64,000 nt of DNA from Flavobacterium sp. Leaf82 (GCF_001422725.1 NZ_LMMA01000023.1:89593-153592), one strand, 5' to 3'; numbered from the stretch's first letter, positions 37,101 to 49,713 are shown. Notes: generated from the letters alone by a model not told the origin. Numbers and translations: made by a program.

Positions 37101-37263
37101 ATGATGCACTTGTCTTTGTTCCTTTAACCACAACATTTGCCCCCGGAATCGGAATTCCCGTTGAAGCATCTGTTATCGTTCCTTTTACTGTAGTTTGTGC
37201 TTGTAAGCTTTGGAATGCAAACAAACAAAACAGAAACAGTAATTTTAGTACGTCCTTAATCAT
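34168..37263 (-). CDS. SusC/RagA TonB-linked outer-membrane transporter
   Basis: 1031 residues. A signal peptide is followed by a carboxypeptidase-D-like beta-sandwich (GTITDASTGIPIPGANVVVK, residues 28-105), a plug domain (LGEVVVTALGIKREKK; GVIVITTKSG) and a 22-strand beta-barrel ending in Phe (VNVKFGF). It imports oligosaccharides across the outer membrane using TonB energy. No N-terminal STN/FecR-interacting domain is present, so an anti-sigma signalling role is not expected; this agrees with the LytTR pair as the likely regulator. Confidence 0.95.
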   Translation of the reverse strand: MIKDVLKLLFLFCLFAFQSLQAQTTVKGTITDASTGIPIPGANVVVKGTKTSASSDFDGKYSISVPNQSAVLVFTYVGSAPKEIAVGTQTTINAALGAATQQLGEVVVTALGIKREKKAITYSAQNISVDELSEARSLNVANSLSGKVAGLNFSTTSNGVGSSSRITLRGNRSLTGNNQPMYVVDGVPISNGTTNTNPDIDTGGTTQPDGISNINPEDIASMTVLKGPSAAALYGTRASNGVIVITTKSGKAGKTSVSLSSNFMASSAYNLMNLQNEYGQGTLGAYNPTSSSSWGGKLDGSQVSAWQLVRNPNYSGPATSSYSAQPNNVIDFYKTGYNLANTLTVTTGNEKAQGYFSYTNTRAEGIVGGNELDRHNLNLRLTSKISDKLSLDVKTNYIVQNIDNLLRTGEESIGTSAYLLPRSIKYNDYKDFEYFDAAGQRQMNYFLDEAGSPGGNPFWSALRDDARKDKRNRFIGLASLKYDFTNTISLQVRTGLDQMTNKNVRNRYATVAFNNNLGSYSESYETVSEFNTDALLSYNEKFGDFSIGVNAGANTLQQNSSSLYSGGVLSKRNFFALSNVSTVQSTSTASEKQINSVYGFSQIGFRNYLFLDLTARNDWSSTLPAANRSFFYPSVGLSGVISDMVTLPEVISYAKLRGSYAKVGNDTDPYQTSSRLSYIGGNGGMLYSQTTAANPNLRPEMSSSVEFGGELKFLKNRLGLDVTYFQTNTKDQIFYINTPESSSTSRAVVNGGEIQNKGIEVVLTATPVQTENFSWDVTANYATYKSEVKSIYGGREELVLGEGRLVRSKVIQGGEYGDLYIKGFQRSPDGKIIVNSAGIPLATNSFDVRAGNFNPDWTAGLKNNFKYKDFSLSFLVDFRIGGEVISYTQARQAGLGVSDVTLAGREGGIVVDGVVAGAGGTYTQNTVSINAEQYWTAIGQRTPIAEPFIYDATNIRLRELVFGYSLPKRVLGSSGFTSIDFSLVGRNLFFFVNKAKYFDPEAGAGTGNLQGIESFNIPSTRDYGVNVKFGF

Positions 37264-37309
37264 ATTAGTTGTTTTTTTAGAGTTAATAACATGTTAAACT
37301 TAAGAATAC

Positions 37310-37325
37310 ATTTTGTTAACAAAAT
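37310..37325. promoter_or_regulatory. Perfect palindrome upstream of susC
   Basis: ATTTTGTTAACAAAAT lies 47 bp before the susC ATG, in the 263-bp gap after a terminator. A second, weaker dyad (TTAATAACATGTTAA) is at 37283-37297. Both are candidate operators for the susCD unit. No TANNTTTG box matches exactly here. Confidence 0.4.
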
Positions 37326-37390
37326 ATTATTTCGACAAATGACAATTTTGAAAAGGTGTTGGGTAAACTTTAACATTTAAAAACAACAAA

Positions 37391-37416
37391 AGGGTTTATT
37401 TTGTAATATAAACCCT
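37391..37416 (-). terminator. Terminator between GH3 and susC
   Basis: A 9-bp stem (AGGGTTTAT / ATAAACCCT) with an 8-base loop, followed on the minus strand by a T-rich tract. It ends the GH29-GH92-GH3 cassette about 110 bp after the GH3 stop, so susC should have its own promoter. Confidence 0.7.
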
Positions 37417-37526
37417 CTTTATTTGAAGAAGTCACTCTTAATTAAATCTAACCAATTTATCGTTTTTTTAAAAGTATTCTTTGCTTAATACTTAAAACGC
37501 TAAACATTTTATTCGTTTTTACCAAA

Positions 37527-40187
37527 TTACTGTAAAACCTTAAAATTCGTTTTTTGTAAATCAACGGAGTTTCCGCCTACCATCACTTCAAAATCTCCGG
37601 GTTCCACAACTCTTTTCATCTCGCGATTCCAAAGAGATAATTCATCTGGGGTTAACGTAAATTCTACTTTTTTAGTTTCTCCTTTTTTAATAAACAATCT
37701 CTTAAAACCTTTTAATGTTTTTCTTGGAGTTGTAACACTGCTGTAAACATCATTTATATACAACTGCACAACTTCGTCTCCGTCGAACTTACCAGTGTTT
37801 TTAACATCGATGCTTACTTTTAATTCTCCGTCGGTTTTGATTTCTTTCGCACTGATTGCAAGATTCGAATATTCGAAAGTGGTATAACTTAACCCGTAAC
37901 CAAAGGTGTATAACGGATTTTCGCTTTCACTCACATATTTATGAATCGCAGATGGTTTTTGGTTATAATATATAGGTAGCTGTCCAACAGATTTAGGAAC
38001 CGTAATTGGCAATCTTCCACCCGGATTATAATCTCCAAATAAAACATCGGCAACAGCCCTTCCTCCTGCTTCACCGGGAAACCAGCCTTCGATAAGTGCC
38101 GGAATGTTTTCGCTGATCCAGTTTGTAGAAAGCGGACGACCGTTTAATAAGACACAAACTACCGGAGTTCCTGTTTTCTGGATTGCTTCGATCAATTCCT
38201 GTTGCATTCCGTGTAAATCTAACGAGGCAACATCTCTGTTTTCTTCAACCAATTCATTTGATTCTCCTAAAACTACAATCGCAACATCTGCTTTTTTAGC
38301 AATGTCGATTGCAGGCTGAAAGTTTACTTTTTCCAGATTCCAACGCAAATGCGCTCTGGCTCCCCAGCCACCTTCCCACATCTCAATGCGGACTTTGTAT
38401 TTTTTTCCTGCTTCGATATTTTTTGGCGTCGTAACCATACTTGTAGCACCTTTTGTCCAGTTGTCGATTACCAATTGATCGTCGACCCACATTCTGATTC
38501 CGTCATCAGAACTTAAACCCAACCAACCATCAAATGATTTTTCTGACTGAATATAACCTGTCCAGCGAATAGAGAAATCATCATCTGTAACTCCGTCACC
38601 GGGAGACCATGGCCAGTCAAATTCTAATTGATTGTCAATACGCGTTAATACCGGATTTCCTTCTACGTTTCTGTTATTGAAATATTCTCCTTTTAGTCCG
38701 TTTTGAGATCCGTCAGGCGTAAACAAAAATTTCGACGGAATAATTTGTCCTTTTACAATTAACGAAACACCTTCTTCATAAAGCACATTTGTTTTTGCGC
38801 CCGCAACTTGTTTAATTCCTTCAAGAACCGTTGTTCCTACTTTATTTTTTACAGTATATCCGCCCAATCTCGATGCATCAGCATTTGGTCCGATAACTGC
38901 AATAGTCTGAATGTCTTTTTTTAAAGGCAAAATGTTATTATCGTTTTTCAATAAAATCATCGATTTACGAGCTGCTTCAAGAGCAACATCCTGATTTTCT
39001 TTTGTATGAAAACGTTCTTTGATTAAGTTTTTATCTGTATATGGATTTTCGAATAATCCCAATAAAAATTTAAGTCTTAAAACTCCGCCCGCAGCACGGT
39101 CAATTTGCTCTATTGTCAGTTTCTTTTCATTTACTAGTTCAATGATACTTTGTTGCCAAAACTCATTAGTAAAATCATAAAACTGCATATCGACACCGGC
39201 AGCAACAGCTTCTCTAATGCTTTCTTTTGGAGAATTAGTTACATAATGAGTTGTTTGAAGGTATTTTATAGCCCCTAAATCTGAAACTACAATACCTTTA
39301 AATCCCCATTCTTTTCTTAAAACATCTGTTAGCAGCCCGTGATTTGCCGCACATGGAATTCCGTCTAATTCAGAATACGCACACATGGTTCCCAAAGCAC
39401 CGCCTTTTCTAAATGCTTTTTCAAATGACGGAAGATGATCTTCGCGCGCTGAACGTTCTCCCACTAAAATTGGAGATGAATTTCCTCCTGCTTGCGGAAT
39501 ACCGTGAACAGCAAAGTGTTTTGGTTCTGAAATTATCGTACGATCTGATGTTAAATCATCGCCCTGCATTCCCTTAATCATTGCCAGACCAATCTCGCTG
39601 TTTAAATACGCATCTTCACCAAAAGTTTCAGCAACCCTTCCCCAACGTGGTTCGCGGCCAAGATCTAAATTTGGTCCTAAACCAAAATGAACCCCGTGTG
39701 CTCTGGCTTCTGTAGCAATTACTTTACCCACTTTGTCCATTACGCTGGTATCCCAGGTTGCGCCTAAACCTATGTTCATAGGGAAAGCCGTACTTCCGTC
39801 ATCCAGATATCCGTGCAGCATCTCGCACATAATAAGTGCAGGAATTCCCCATTTGTTATTTTTAATTACTTCGCTCTGAAGATCATTAATCATTTTTGCC
39901 GAACGCGGATAAAGATCATGAATCGCTCCAATTCCTAAATTTCCAATTCTGGGACTTGATTTAGATTTCGAGAAATCTTCTTTTTCTTTAAAAAGTTCCC
40001 CTCTGTACATGTCCATTTGGCGCGCTTTTTCCTCCAGGCTCATTCGGCTTAACAAGTCTTTTACCCTTTCTTCTACAGGTAATTTCGAATCTTGATAAGG
40101 GTATTTCTTCTGCGCATAACTCTGGTTAAAAAAACCTACAGCCATTACGAGTATAATGGCTGTTTTTTTCATTCTTAATTGTAACAT
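37527..40187 (-). CDS. Glycoside hydrolase family 3 beta-glycosidase with PA14 domain
   Basis: 886 residues; an ATG five codons later also precedes the signal peptide (MKKTAIILVMAVGFF). The layout is the GH3 TIM barrel with nucleophile Asp303 (IVVSDLGAIKY), then the alpha/beta sandwich split by a PA14 domain (about residues 450-600: LKGEYFNNRN, WEGGWGARAHLRW), then a fibronectin-III-like end. It removes non-reducing beta-linked residues in the periplasm, usually glucose or xylose; GlcNAc is also possible in an N-glycan locus. It starts 13 bp after the GH92 gene. Confidence 0.92.
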   Translation of the reverse strand: MLQLRMKKTAIILVMAVGFFNQSYAQKKYPYQDSKLPVEERVKDLLSRMSLEEKARQMDMYRGELFKEKEDFSKSKSSPRIGNLGIGAIHDLYPRSAKMINDLQSEVIKNNKWGIPALIMCEMLHGYLDDGSTAFPMNIGLGATWDTSVMDKVGKVIATEARAHGVHFGLGPNLDLGREPRWGRVAETFGEDAYLNSEIGLAMIKGMQGDDLTSDRTIISEPKHFAVHGIPQAGGNSSPILVGERSAREDHLPSFEKAFRKGGALGTMCAYSELDGIPCAANHGLLTDVLRKEWGFKGIVVSDLGAIKYLQTTHYVTNSPKESIREAVAAGVDMQFYDFTNEFWQQSIIELVNEKKLTIEQIDRAAGGVLRLKFLLGLFENPYTDKNLIKERFHTKENQDVALEAARKSMILLKNDNNILPLKKDIQTIAVIGPNADASRLGGYTVKNKVGTTVLEGIKQVAGAKTNVLYEEGVSLIVKGQIIPSKFLFTPDGSQNGLKGEYFNNRNVEGNPVLTRIDNQLEFDWPWSPGDGVTDDDFSIRWTGYIQSEKSFDGWLGLSSDDGIRMWVDDQLVIDNWTKGATSMVTTPKNIEAGKKYKVRIEMWEGGWGARAHLRWNLEKVNFQPAIDIAKKADVAIVVLGESNELVEENRDVASLDLHGMQQELIEAIQKTGTPVVCVLLNGRPLSTNWISENIPALIEGWFPGEAGGRAVADVLFGDYNPGGRLPITVPKSVGQLPIYYNQKPSAIHKYVSESENPLYTFGYGLSYTTFEYSNLAISAKEIKTDGELKVSIDVKNTGKFDGDEVVQLYINDVYSSVTTPRKTLKGFKRLFIKKGETKKVEFTLTPDELSLWNREMKRVVEPGDFEVMVGGNSVDLQKTNFKVLQ

Positions 40188-40200
40188 AGTTGTGTTGTTT

Positions 40201-42447
40201 TTAATTTTGAATCACTTTCATTGTTTTTCCATTCACAAAATCTTCGTGCGAAATAAAAAAGCTATTATGTGGTTTTCCGTTTACCTCAATCGAATTGATT
40301 TTCCCATCATTATTTTCTTGTCTTTCGATTACAATGCTTTCTTTTTTATAATATCTTAGATCTAATTTGATTGTAATTCTATGAAACATTGGCGTTGTAA
40401 TGGTGTAAATTGGATCTCCCGGCGATATTGGATAAATCCCCATCATCGAATAAACCAACCAAGCCGACATTGTTCCGGTATCATCATTGCCCGGTAATCC
40501 TTTTGGTTTGTTCTGGAAATATTCCTGTACCAGTTTTTTAACCATTTCCTGACTTTTCCATTCTTGTCCTTTTACATAATTGAATAAATATGGATAAGCA
40601 ATATCCGGTTCGTTTGCCATATCAAATTGTTTGAGATCAAATACTTTTTGTAACTGATCTGAGAAAACTTTATCGCCGCCCATTAATTTTATATATCCCC
40701 TCATATCATGCGGAACCATAAAAGCGTATTGCCAGGCATTACCTTCGATAAAACCAACATTTGTCTGGAAATTTGAACCTGCTTCAGGATCAAAAGGTTC
40801 ATACCATTTTCCGTTAGCTGTTCTTGGTCGGAGTAATTTTAAATCCTTATCATACAATTTTTGGTAGGATAAGGAACGTTTTGCAAAACGCTTATAATCA
40901 TCTTTTTCGCCCAATGCTTTCGCTAAAAGTGAAATGGCATAATCAGAAGTATTATATTCTAATGTTGTAGAAACCGGACCGGCATAATTAGTCGATAAAT
41001 ATCCTTTCTCGATATATTCTTTAAGTCCCGGACGCAACGGATTATCCTCTGTTTTATCTGCACCTTTCAACATTGCATAATAAGCTCTGTAAATATCAAA
41101 ATCCTGAATTCCTTTTAAGCAAGCGTCAACTATAACAATACTTGCCGGATCTCCAACCATTGTAAATGTTTCAGTCGAATTTAATTCCCATTTGGGTAAC
41201 CATCCGTTTTCATCATACATTTCCAACATGCTTTTTATCATATCAGATTGTTGCTTGGGATAAACCAAAGACGTTAACGGATGCATATTTCGATACGTAT
41301 CCCACAATGAAAATACGGTATAACGTGTGCCATCTGTTTTACCAATTTTAGTTCTCTTGATTTCCGGATATTGTCCGTTATAATCATTTAAAATATTGGG
41401 ATGAATTAACGTGTGATACAACGCCGTGTAAAAAATCGTTCTGTCATCATTTGAACCGCCTTCTACTAAAATCTTCGAAAGTTCTTCGTTCCATTCGTTA
41501 TAGGTATCTTTATAAACGTCATCAAATGATTTTTTTCCGGTTTCTTTTTCTAAGTTTTCACGGGCATTTTCGATACTAACATAAGAGATTCCAACTTTAA
41601 CTTCTACTGTTTCCTGTTTCTCGAATTTATAGGTAAAATAACTTCCAATACTATCGCCAACAACTGTTTTGATAGTGTTTTCCATCATTCTGGTTTTTCC
41701 GTTATAACCCATCCATTGTGCTTCAACACCATTGTATTTTGGTGTTTTTTTCCAAACTCCAAATTTGTCTGCAGGTTTAGAAAATTTAGCTACAAAATAA
41801 ACGGGATAAGCATCTTCCGGACTATTATAACAAAATGAACCTACGCTTCGCATACCTTCAATCTCTGTTGATGAAACGACTTTTATCATCGCTCCTTCTT
41901 CATTGGTTAATCCTAAACCCAGGTTTAATAAGATATTCGATTGTCCTTTTGGGAAAGTGAATCTGCTTACGCCTACTCTTGTCGAAGCTGTAAATTCGCC
42001 TTTTACTTTATACTTGTCAATATTTACACTGTAAAAAGCTGCTTTTGCAATTTCATTCGAATAATTTGAACCGTATTTTAAATGATCGATTTCTACTTTT
42101 CCTGTTGTTGGCATTAGTAAAATAACGCCCAGTTCTGGACAGCCAACTCCACTTAAATTAACCTGACTAAATCCGGTTAAAAAATTATTTTCGTTTACGT
42201 AAGGATTCGACAACCATTGGCTATCTTTTTCCATTGGGGTATTTTTTTTCCCCGCCACATTAAACGGACTAATACTTGCCATACCTCGTGGTGCAATTGG
42301 CCCCGGAAAAGCAGCTCCATAATTAGATGTTCCAATAAACGGATTCACATAATCTACCGGACTCTGTTGCGCAAAAATACTTATGCTAAAAAACAGCATG
42401 TAAAAAATACATACTGTTTTAAGGGTTTTTGTTTTATTTAAAAACAT
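40201..42447 (-). CDS. GH92 alpha-mannosidase (copy A), exported
   Basis: 748 residues with a signal peptide ending IFAQQ. The GH92 hallmarks are VNPFIGTSNYGAAFPGP near the N-terminus, SLWDTYRNMHPL, and the calcium-site motif PGNDDTGTMSAW near residue 650, followed by MGIYPISPGDP. It is a Ca2+-dependent inverting exo-alpha-mannosidase; GH92 enzymes remove alpha-1,2, 1,3, 1,4 or 1,6 mannose from N-glycans and yeast mannan. It lies 8 bp after the GH29 gene and 13 bp before GH3, a tight cassette. A second GH92 (56809) differs and probably cuts another linkage. Confidence 0.94.
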   Translation of the reverse strand: MFLNKTKTLKTVCIFYMLFFSISIFAQQSPVDYVNPFIGTSNYGAAFPGPIAPRGMASISPFNVAGKKNTPMEKDSQWLSNPYVNENNFLTGFSQVNLSGVGCPELGVILLMPTTGKVEIDHLKYGSNYSNEIAKAAFYSVNIDKYKVKGEFTASTRVGVSRFTFPKGQSNILLNLGLGLTNEEGAMIKVVSSTEIEGMRSVGSFCYNSPEDAYPVYFVAKFSKPADKFGVWKKTPKYNGVEAQWMGYNGKTRMMENTIKTVVGDSIGSYFTYKFEKQETVEVKVGISYVSIENARENLEKETGKKSFDDVYKDTYNEWNEELSKILVEGGSNDDRTIFYTALYHTLIHPNILNDYNGQYPEIKRTKIGKTDGTRYTVFSLWDTYRNMHPLTSLVYPKQQSDMIKSMLEMYDENGWLPKWELNSTETFTMVGDPASIVIVDACLKGIQDFDIYRAYYAMLKGADKTEDNPLRPGLKEYIEKGYLSTNYAGPVSTTLEYNTSDYAISLLAKALGEKDDYKRFAKRSLSYQKLYDKDLKLLRPRTANGKWYEPFDPEAGSNFQTNVGFIEGNAWQYAFMVPHDMRGYIKLMGGDKVFSDQLQKVFDLKQFDMANEPDIAYPYLFNYVKGQEWKSQEMVKKLVQEYFQNKPKGLPGNDDTGTMSAWLVYSMMGIYPISPGDPIYTITTPMFHRITIKLDLRYYKKESIVIERQENNDGKINSIEVNGKPHNSFFISHEDFVNGKTMKVIQN

Positions 42448-42455
42448 AATAATTT

Positions 42456-43940
42456 CTATCTGTTAATAGCTTCAATTTTTAAAGTCCATGCCTCTTTACA
42501 CGGCAAATTTTTTCTAAGGCTTTCCGGAATTATTACTTTAAATCCTTCTGCTTCTTTAGTCCATTTTAATGCCGTTTTAGAACCTAACATGGTAATTTTT
42601 GTTCCTTTTTTAGGATTAATCGATTTTACAACCACTTCTGCAGGAATTTTATCTTCGCCTTCTTTTGCTAAATAAAATGCGAATACATTTCCTGTTTTAT
42701 TTTGTGTAAAACAAATGTTATTTTCTTTAAAAGGTTCGATTGGTTTCGTCTCATAAATTGCTGAACTGTTTACTTTCATCCAGTCTGCATAAGCTGCTAA
42801 TAAATCATAAGCACCTTGCTGCCATTCACCTTCAGGACTTGGCGCAACGTTCAATAATAAGTTTCCGCCTTTTGCCACAATATCAACCAACATATGAATA
42901 CCTTGTCTTCCGGTCATGTAGGTAGCATCTGGAGAATACGACCATCCGCCGCCAGACGTAATACAAGATTCCCAAGGATAAGGAAGCGTTTTTGCAGGAA
43001 CACGACCTTCCGGTGTTAAGTAGTTTTGATTTTTACCGTGAACAGCTCTGTCAACTACAATTAATCCCGGTTGTTTTTGACGTGCTTTTACAACCAATTC
43101 ATCCATTTTAGGATCCTGATCTACAACTCTGTGTTTGATAAAACCATTTTTAGATTCGTTTTCAGCAAACTTTTCATCGTAGTTTTCTTTTAGGTTTTGT
43201 TGGTCTCTTTTTCTAACCCATCCTCCGTCTAACCAAAGAATATCTACTTTACCGTAATTCGTTAGGATTTCTAAGATTTGGTTGTGCGTGAAATCAACAT
43301 ATTTCTGCCATTTTTCAGGATATAATGACGGATCATAATTTACGTTTCTGTCGAAAGGAGGAAAATAAGGATCCCAGTAATTTTCGTTATGCCAGTCCGG
43401 TTTAGAAAAATATGCTCCGGTTGAGATATTCTCTGCTCTAAAAGCATTAAAAACTTCTTTCAAAATATCTGCTTTTGGATCAACGCTGTAAGGACAATCT
43501 TTGTCTGTTACTTTATAATCAGAATATTTCGTGTCATACATATTAAATCCGTCATGGTGTTTTGTGGTAAAAACCATGTATTTCATTCCGGCTGCTTTTG
43601 CTGCTTTTGCCCATTTTACAGGATCAAATTTGGTTGGATTAAATGTTTTTTTCAATCCTTCATAATCCTTTACATATTGATTATAATTTGCAGGATTACT
43701 TCCTTTTTTGCGTTCGCACCATCCATAATCCTCCGGACAAATAGACCATGATTCTACAATTCCCCATTGGCTGTAAGTTCCCCAGTGCATCAACAATCCA
43801 AACTTCTTGCCTTGCCATTGTTCTAAATTTTTCAACACCAATGGATCCGTTTCCGGTACATAGCGCTCATCTTCATAAATGGCCTGCGAAAACATTTGAA
43901 CTGAAAATAATATTGCTATTATGAATATTCCTCTTTTCAT
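42456..43940 (-). CDS. GH29 alpha-L-fucosidase
   Basis: 494 residues with a signal peptide (MKRGIFIIAILFSVQMFSQ). The GH29 catalytic nucleophile Asp238 is in VDILWLDGGW. Further family motifs are FGLLMHWGTYSQWG, MVFTTKHHDGFNMY and GNLLLNVAPSPEGEW. It hydrolyses alpha-L-fucose by a retaining mechanism, likely from core or antennary GlcNAc. It is the first gene of a cassette that continues with GH92 and GH3. The fucose released would use the FucP-type symporter and mutarotase of this locus. Confidence 0.95.
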   Translation of the reverse strand: MKRGIFIIAILFSVQMFSQAIYEDERYVPETDPLVLKNLEQWQGKKFGLLMHWGTYSQWGIVESWSICPEDYGWCERKKGSNPANYNQYVKDYEGLKKTFNPTKFDPVKWAKAAKAAGMKYMVFTTKHHDGFNMYDTKYSDYKVTDKDCPYSVDPKADILKEVFNAFRAENISTGAYFSKPDWHNENYWDPYFPPFDRNVNYDPSLYPEKWQKYVDFTHNQILEILTNYGKVDILWLDGGWVRKRDQQNLKENYDEKFAENESKNGFIKHRVVDQDPKMDELVVKARQKQPGLIVVDRAVHGKNQNYLTPEGRVPAKTLPYPWESCITSGGGWSYSPDATYMTGRQGIHMLVDIVAKGGNLLLNVAPSPEGEWQQGAYDLLAAYADWMKVNSSAIYETKPIEPFKENNICFTQNKTGNVFAFYLAKEGEDKIPAEVVVKSINPKKGTKITMLGSKTALKWTKEAEGFKVIIPESLRKNLPCKEAWTLKIEAINR

Positions 43941-44030
43941 TTTTACTCTATTTTATGGTTTTTGTTTTGTTTTTTTTGTTTTTGGTTTGTTTTTTTGTTT
44001 GTTTTTATTTCAAATGGACTTCTCAAAGTT

Positions 44031-44130
44031 TGTCATTTCGACGAAGGAGAAATCTTCGCAAGAAACTCCTCAGCAGTTCGTCCATCTTTGTCGAGCTGCT
44101 AACGAAGATTTCTCCTTCGTCGAAATGACA
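44031..44130. repeat. Family R inverted repeat, copy R3
   Basis: Perfect 28-base arms (44031-44058 and 44103-44130; TGTCATTTCGACGAAGGAGA...) with a 44-base loop that shares AAGAAACTCC and ATCTTTGTCGAG with other copies. It lies in the gap between the GH20 and GH29 genes. Confidence 0.88.
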
Positions 44131-44160
44131 ATATTGTGCGTAATATTATGAGCGTAAAAC

Positions 44161-44203
44161 TTGGTCGAGTTTCTCGTGTGATCCCTCGTTCCTCGGGATG
44201 ACA
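44161..44203. repeat. Half element of family R
   Basis: Only a right arm (GTGTGATCCCTCGTTCCTCG..GATGACA) with a loop remnant (GGTCGAGTTTCTC) is present, 8 bp beyond the GH20 stop. It looks like a truncated copy placed in tandem with R3. The variant ATCCCTCGTTCCTCGGGAT is shared with the partial element near 61180. Confidence 0.75.
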
Positions 44204-44211
44204 AAATGCAG

Positions 44212-46533
44212 TTAATTCACTAAAATCTCATCTACAAACAACCACGAAGATTCTCCTTTTGGGCTTTTCTTCAGGTTAACGGCGATTACTTTTACGAATC
44301 TCGTATTTACTTTTACAAAATCAACTTTGAAATCTTTCAATTCAGATGTTACATTTGGGGCATATGGTCGTGAAATTTTCCCTACTTCCTGATATTTTAT
44401 TCCGTCATTAGAAATCAGGACTTTGATTTTTACCGGAAAATTAACTCCTGAACCCTGACTTTCTAAAGTTCCCACAATTACCTGCTCAATACTTTCCTGT
44501 TTGCCCAGATCCACAACAACTTCCATATCATTAACCAACCATGCTTGCCATTGTCCGTCATGGAAATTTTTAGATCCCCTAATGGTATTGGCTAAAGTAA
44601 AAGGTCCGTCGCCTTTGTAATTATCATTAAATGGCGTTAGATAATTTACTTTATGTGCCACCGCTTTATGAAATATAATCGTATCTGTAAAGGTTTTACC
44701 AATTGGTTTTTCGTTTTGAAACAGAGACGCTTTTAAAACTGTTGTTCCGGTAAACTGAATTGGATTTATATATTTTAATGCATTTTGATCGATATTTTTA
44801 TCCCCCAAAACATAACGGATATCCGGATTTGGGAATTCATTTTTTAAAGTGACATTGATTTGTTTTTTACCCAAATCTGCGCTTGAAGAAGCGGTAACCA
44901 GGTAAGCACTTTTCGCATAATTGATTCCCTGATAATCATAACGTTTCAACATTGGTGGTAATCTCGTCGTGAAATCATTCCAGTTTCGGCTTTCTTTCGA
45001 ACTCCATAAAACCTCAGCCATTGCAGCCAATCTAGGAAAAATCATATATTCTGAATCCCTTGGTCCAGCAAGATGTTCTGCCCATAAATTAGCTTGTCCG
45101 CCCAGGACATGATTGGCTTCTACAGGTGACATTGTAGGCACAACCGGATCAAATTCGTACACTTTGTTTAATGGCGTATAACCATCAAAAGCCAAAGGTT
45201 CTTCGTTTTGTGGTCCCTGATAAAAATTAAAATAACAATGAGATTCCGGAGTCATAATCACATCGTGCCCCTGATCTGCTGCTTCAATTCCGCCTTTTGT
45301 GCCTCTCCAGCTCATAACGGTTGCTTCCGGAGCTAAACCTCCTTCGACAATTTCATCCCAGCCAATTACTTTTTTACCTTTAGAATTAATGTATTTTTCA
45401 ATACGTTTTACAAAATAACTTTGCAATTCATTTGTGTTTTTTAAACCTAAATCCTTCATTCTTTTTTGGCAATGCGGACATTTATCCCAATTGGTTTTTG
45501 TGGCTTCATCTCCGCCAATATGAATGTATTTTGAAGGAAAAATTGTCATTACTTCGTCTAATACATTTTGCAAAAACTCAAACGTGTTTTCTTTTCCTGC
45601 GCAATAAATATCTGTAATAGGCCATAATCCGCCTGACGGAACGCCAATTCGCTGATCAAAACAAGCCAGTTCCGGATATGATGCAATTGCAGAACTTACG
45701 TGTGCCGGCATTTCGATTTCTGGAATTACTTCGATGTTTTTTGTTGCCGCGTATTTTACGATTTCTTTTAATTCTTCCTGAGTAAAAAAGCCTCCATAAG
45801 TTCCCTTTTCATCCGGATTTGTTGTTAGTCGTGCATTCCACGAAAGATTTTCCTGATCTACTCTCCAAGCACCCACTTCTGTAAGTTTTGGGTATTTTTT
45901 GATTTCGATTCTCCAGCCCTGGTCGTCTACTAAATGCAAATGCAAAACATTCATTTTATGCATTGCCAAACGATCGATTGTTGCCAGAATATAATTTTTA
46001 TCAAAGAAATGACGTGATAAATCGAGCATTAAACCTCTCCATTTAAAACGCGGTTCATCTGTAATGGTAAAATTTGGAATCTGCCATTTTTCTGATGTTA
46101 TGGCATATTTACTTTCAATAGCAACCGGAAGCAATTGCCTGATGGTTTCTAATCCGTAGATAAAACCGGCATTTCCGTTTGCTGTAATCGTAATATTAGC
46201 ATTGTTTACTTCTAGTTTATAAGCTTCCTTATGAAAAGTTGGATCAGCCTTGAACTGAATAAAATTTCGCTGCGGTGCTTTTACTCCCAAAACGGGACTA
46301 AATCCTGCTGCAACCTGAAACTTACTGATTAAAGCATTCGAAATCTCTTTTTGAAAATCTGTATTGGCAACAAAAACAGTGTTTTTAGAAAACTCAAAAG
46401 TTCCTGTTTGCAGCAGCAATTGATTTGGTTTTGGGATAATTTGAATATCCTTTTCTGTATATGTTTTTTGACCATAACCCAAACTTAAAACAGTAAAGAA
46501 GATTAAGACAAATAGTGGTTTTAATGTTCTCAT
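44212..46533 (-). CDS. GH20 beta-N-acetylhexosaminidase with C-terminal discoidin-like domain
   Basis: 773 residues with a signal peptide. An N-terminal GH20b domain (IIPKPNQLLLQTG) precedes the catalytic barrel, where Asp342-Glu343 in HIGGDEATKTNW are the substrate-assisted catalytic pair. A chitobiase-like domain follows (residues 560-640), then an F5/8-type-C (CBM32-like) domain from about 645 (GPFTLANTIRGSKNFHDGQW). It releases terminal GlcNAc or GalNAc. It starts 5 bp after the GH2 gene, so galactose removal and GlcNAc removal are co-expressed. Confidence 0.95.
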   Translation of the reverse strand: MRTLKPLFVLIFFTVLSLGYGQKTYTEKDIQIIPKPNQLLLQTGTFEFSKNTVFVANTDFQKEISNALISKFQVAAGFSPVLGVKAPQRNFIQFKADPTFHKEAYKLEVNNANITITANGNAGFIYGLETIRQLLPVAIESKYAITSEKWQIPNFTITDEPRFKWRGLMLDLSRHFFDKNYILATIDRLAMHKMNVLHLHLVDDQGWRIEIKKYPKLTEVGAWRVDQENLSWNARLTTNPDEKGTYGGFFTQEELKEIVKYAATKNIEVIPEIEMPAHVSSAIASYPELACFDQRIGVPSGGLWPITDIYCAGKENTFEFLQNVLDEVMTIFPSKYIHIGGDEATKTNWDKCPHCQKRMKDLGLKNTNELQSYFVKRIEKYINSKGKKVIGWDEIVEGGLAPEATVMSWRGTKGGIEAADQGHDVIMTPESHCYFNFYQGPQNEEPLAFDGYTPLNKVYEFDPVVPTMSPVEANHVLGGQANLWAEHLAGPRDSEYMIFPRLAAMAEVLWSSKESRNWNDFTTRLPPMLKRYDYQGINYAKSAYLVTASSSADLGKKQINVTLKNEFPNPDIRYVLGDKNIDQNALKYINPIQFTGTTVLKASLFQNEKPIGKTFTDTIIFHKAVAHKVNYLTPFNDNYKGDGPFTLANTIRGSKNFHDGQWQAWLVNDMEVVVDLGKQESIEQVIVGTLESQGSGVNFPVKIKVLISNDGIKYQEVGKISRPYAPNVTSELKDFKVDFVKVNTRFVKVIAVNLKKSPKGESSWLFVDEILVN

Positions 46534-46538
46534 AATTA

Positions 46539-49682
<3,144 letters not shown>

Positions 49683-49713
49683 TTATTTTTTTATTCTCTG
49701 TGTGTTTTTTTTT

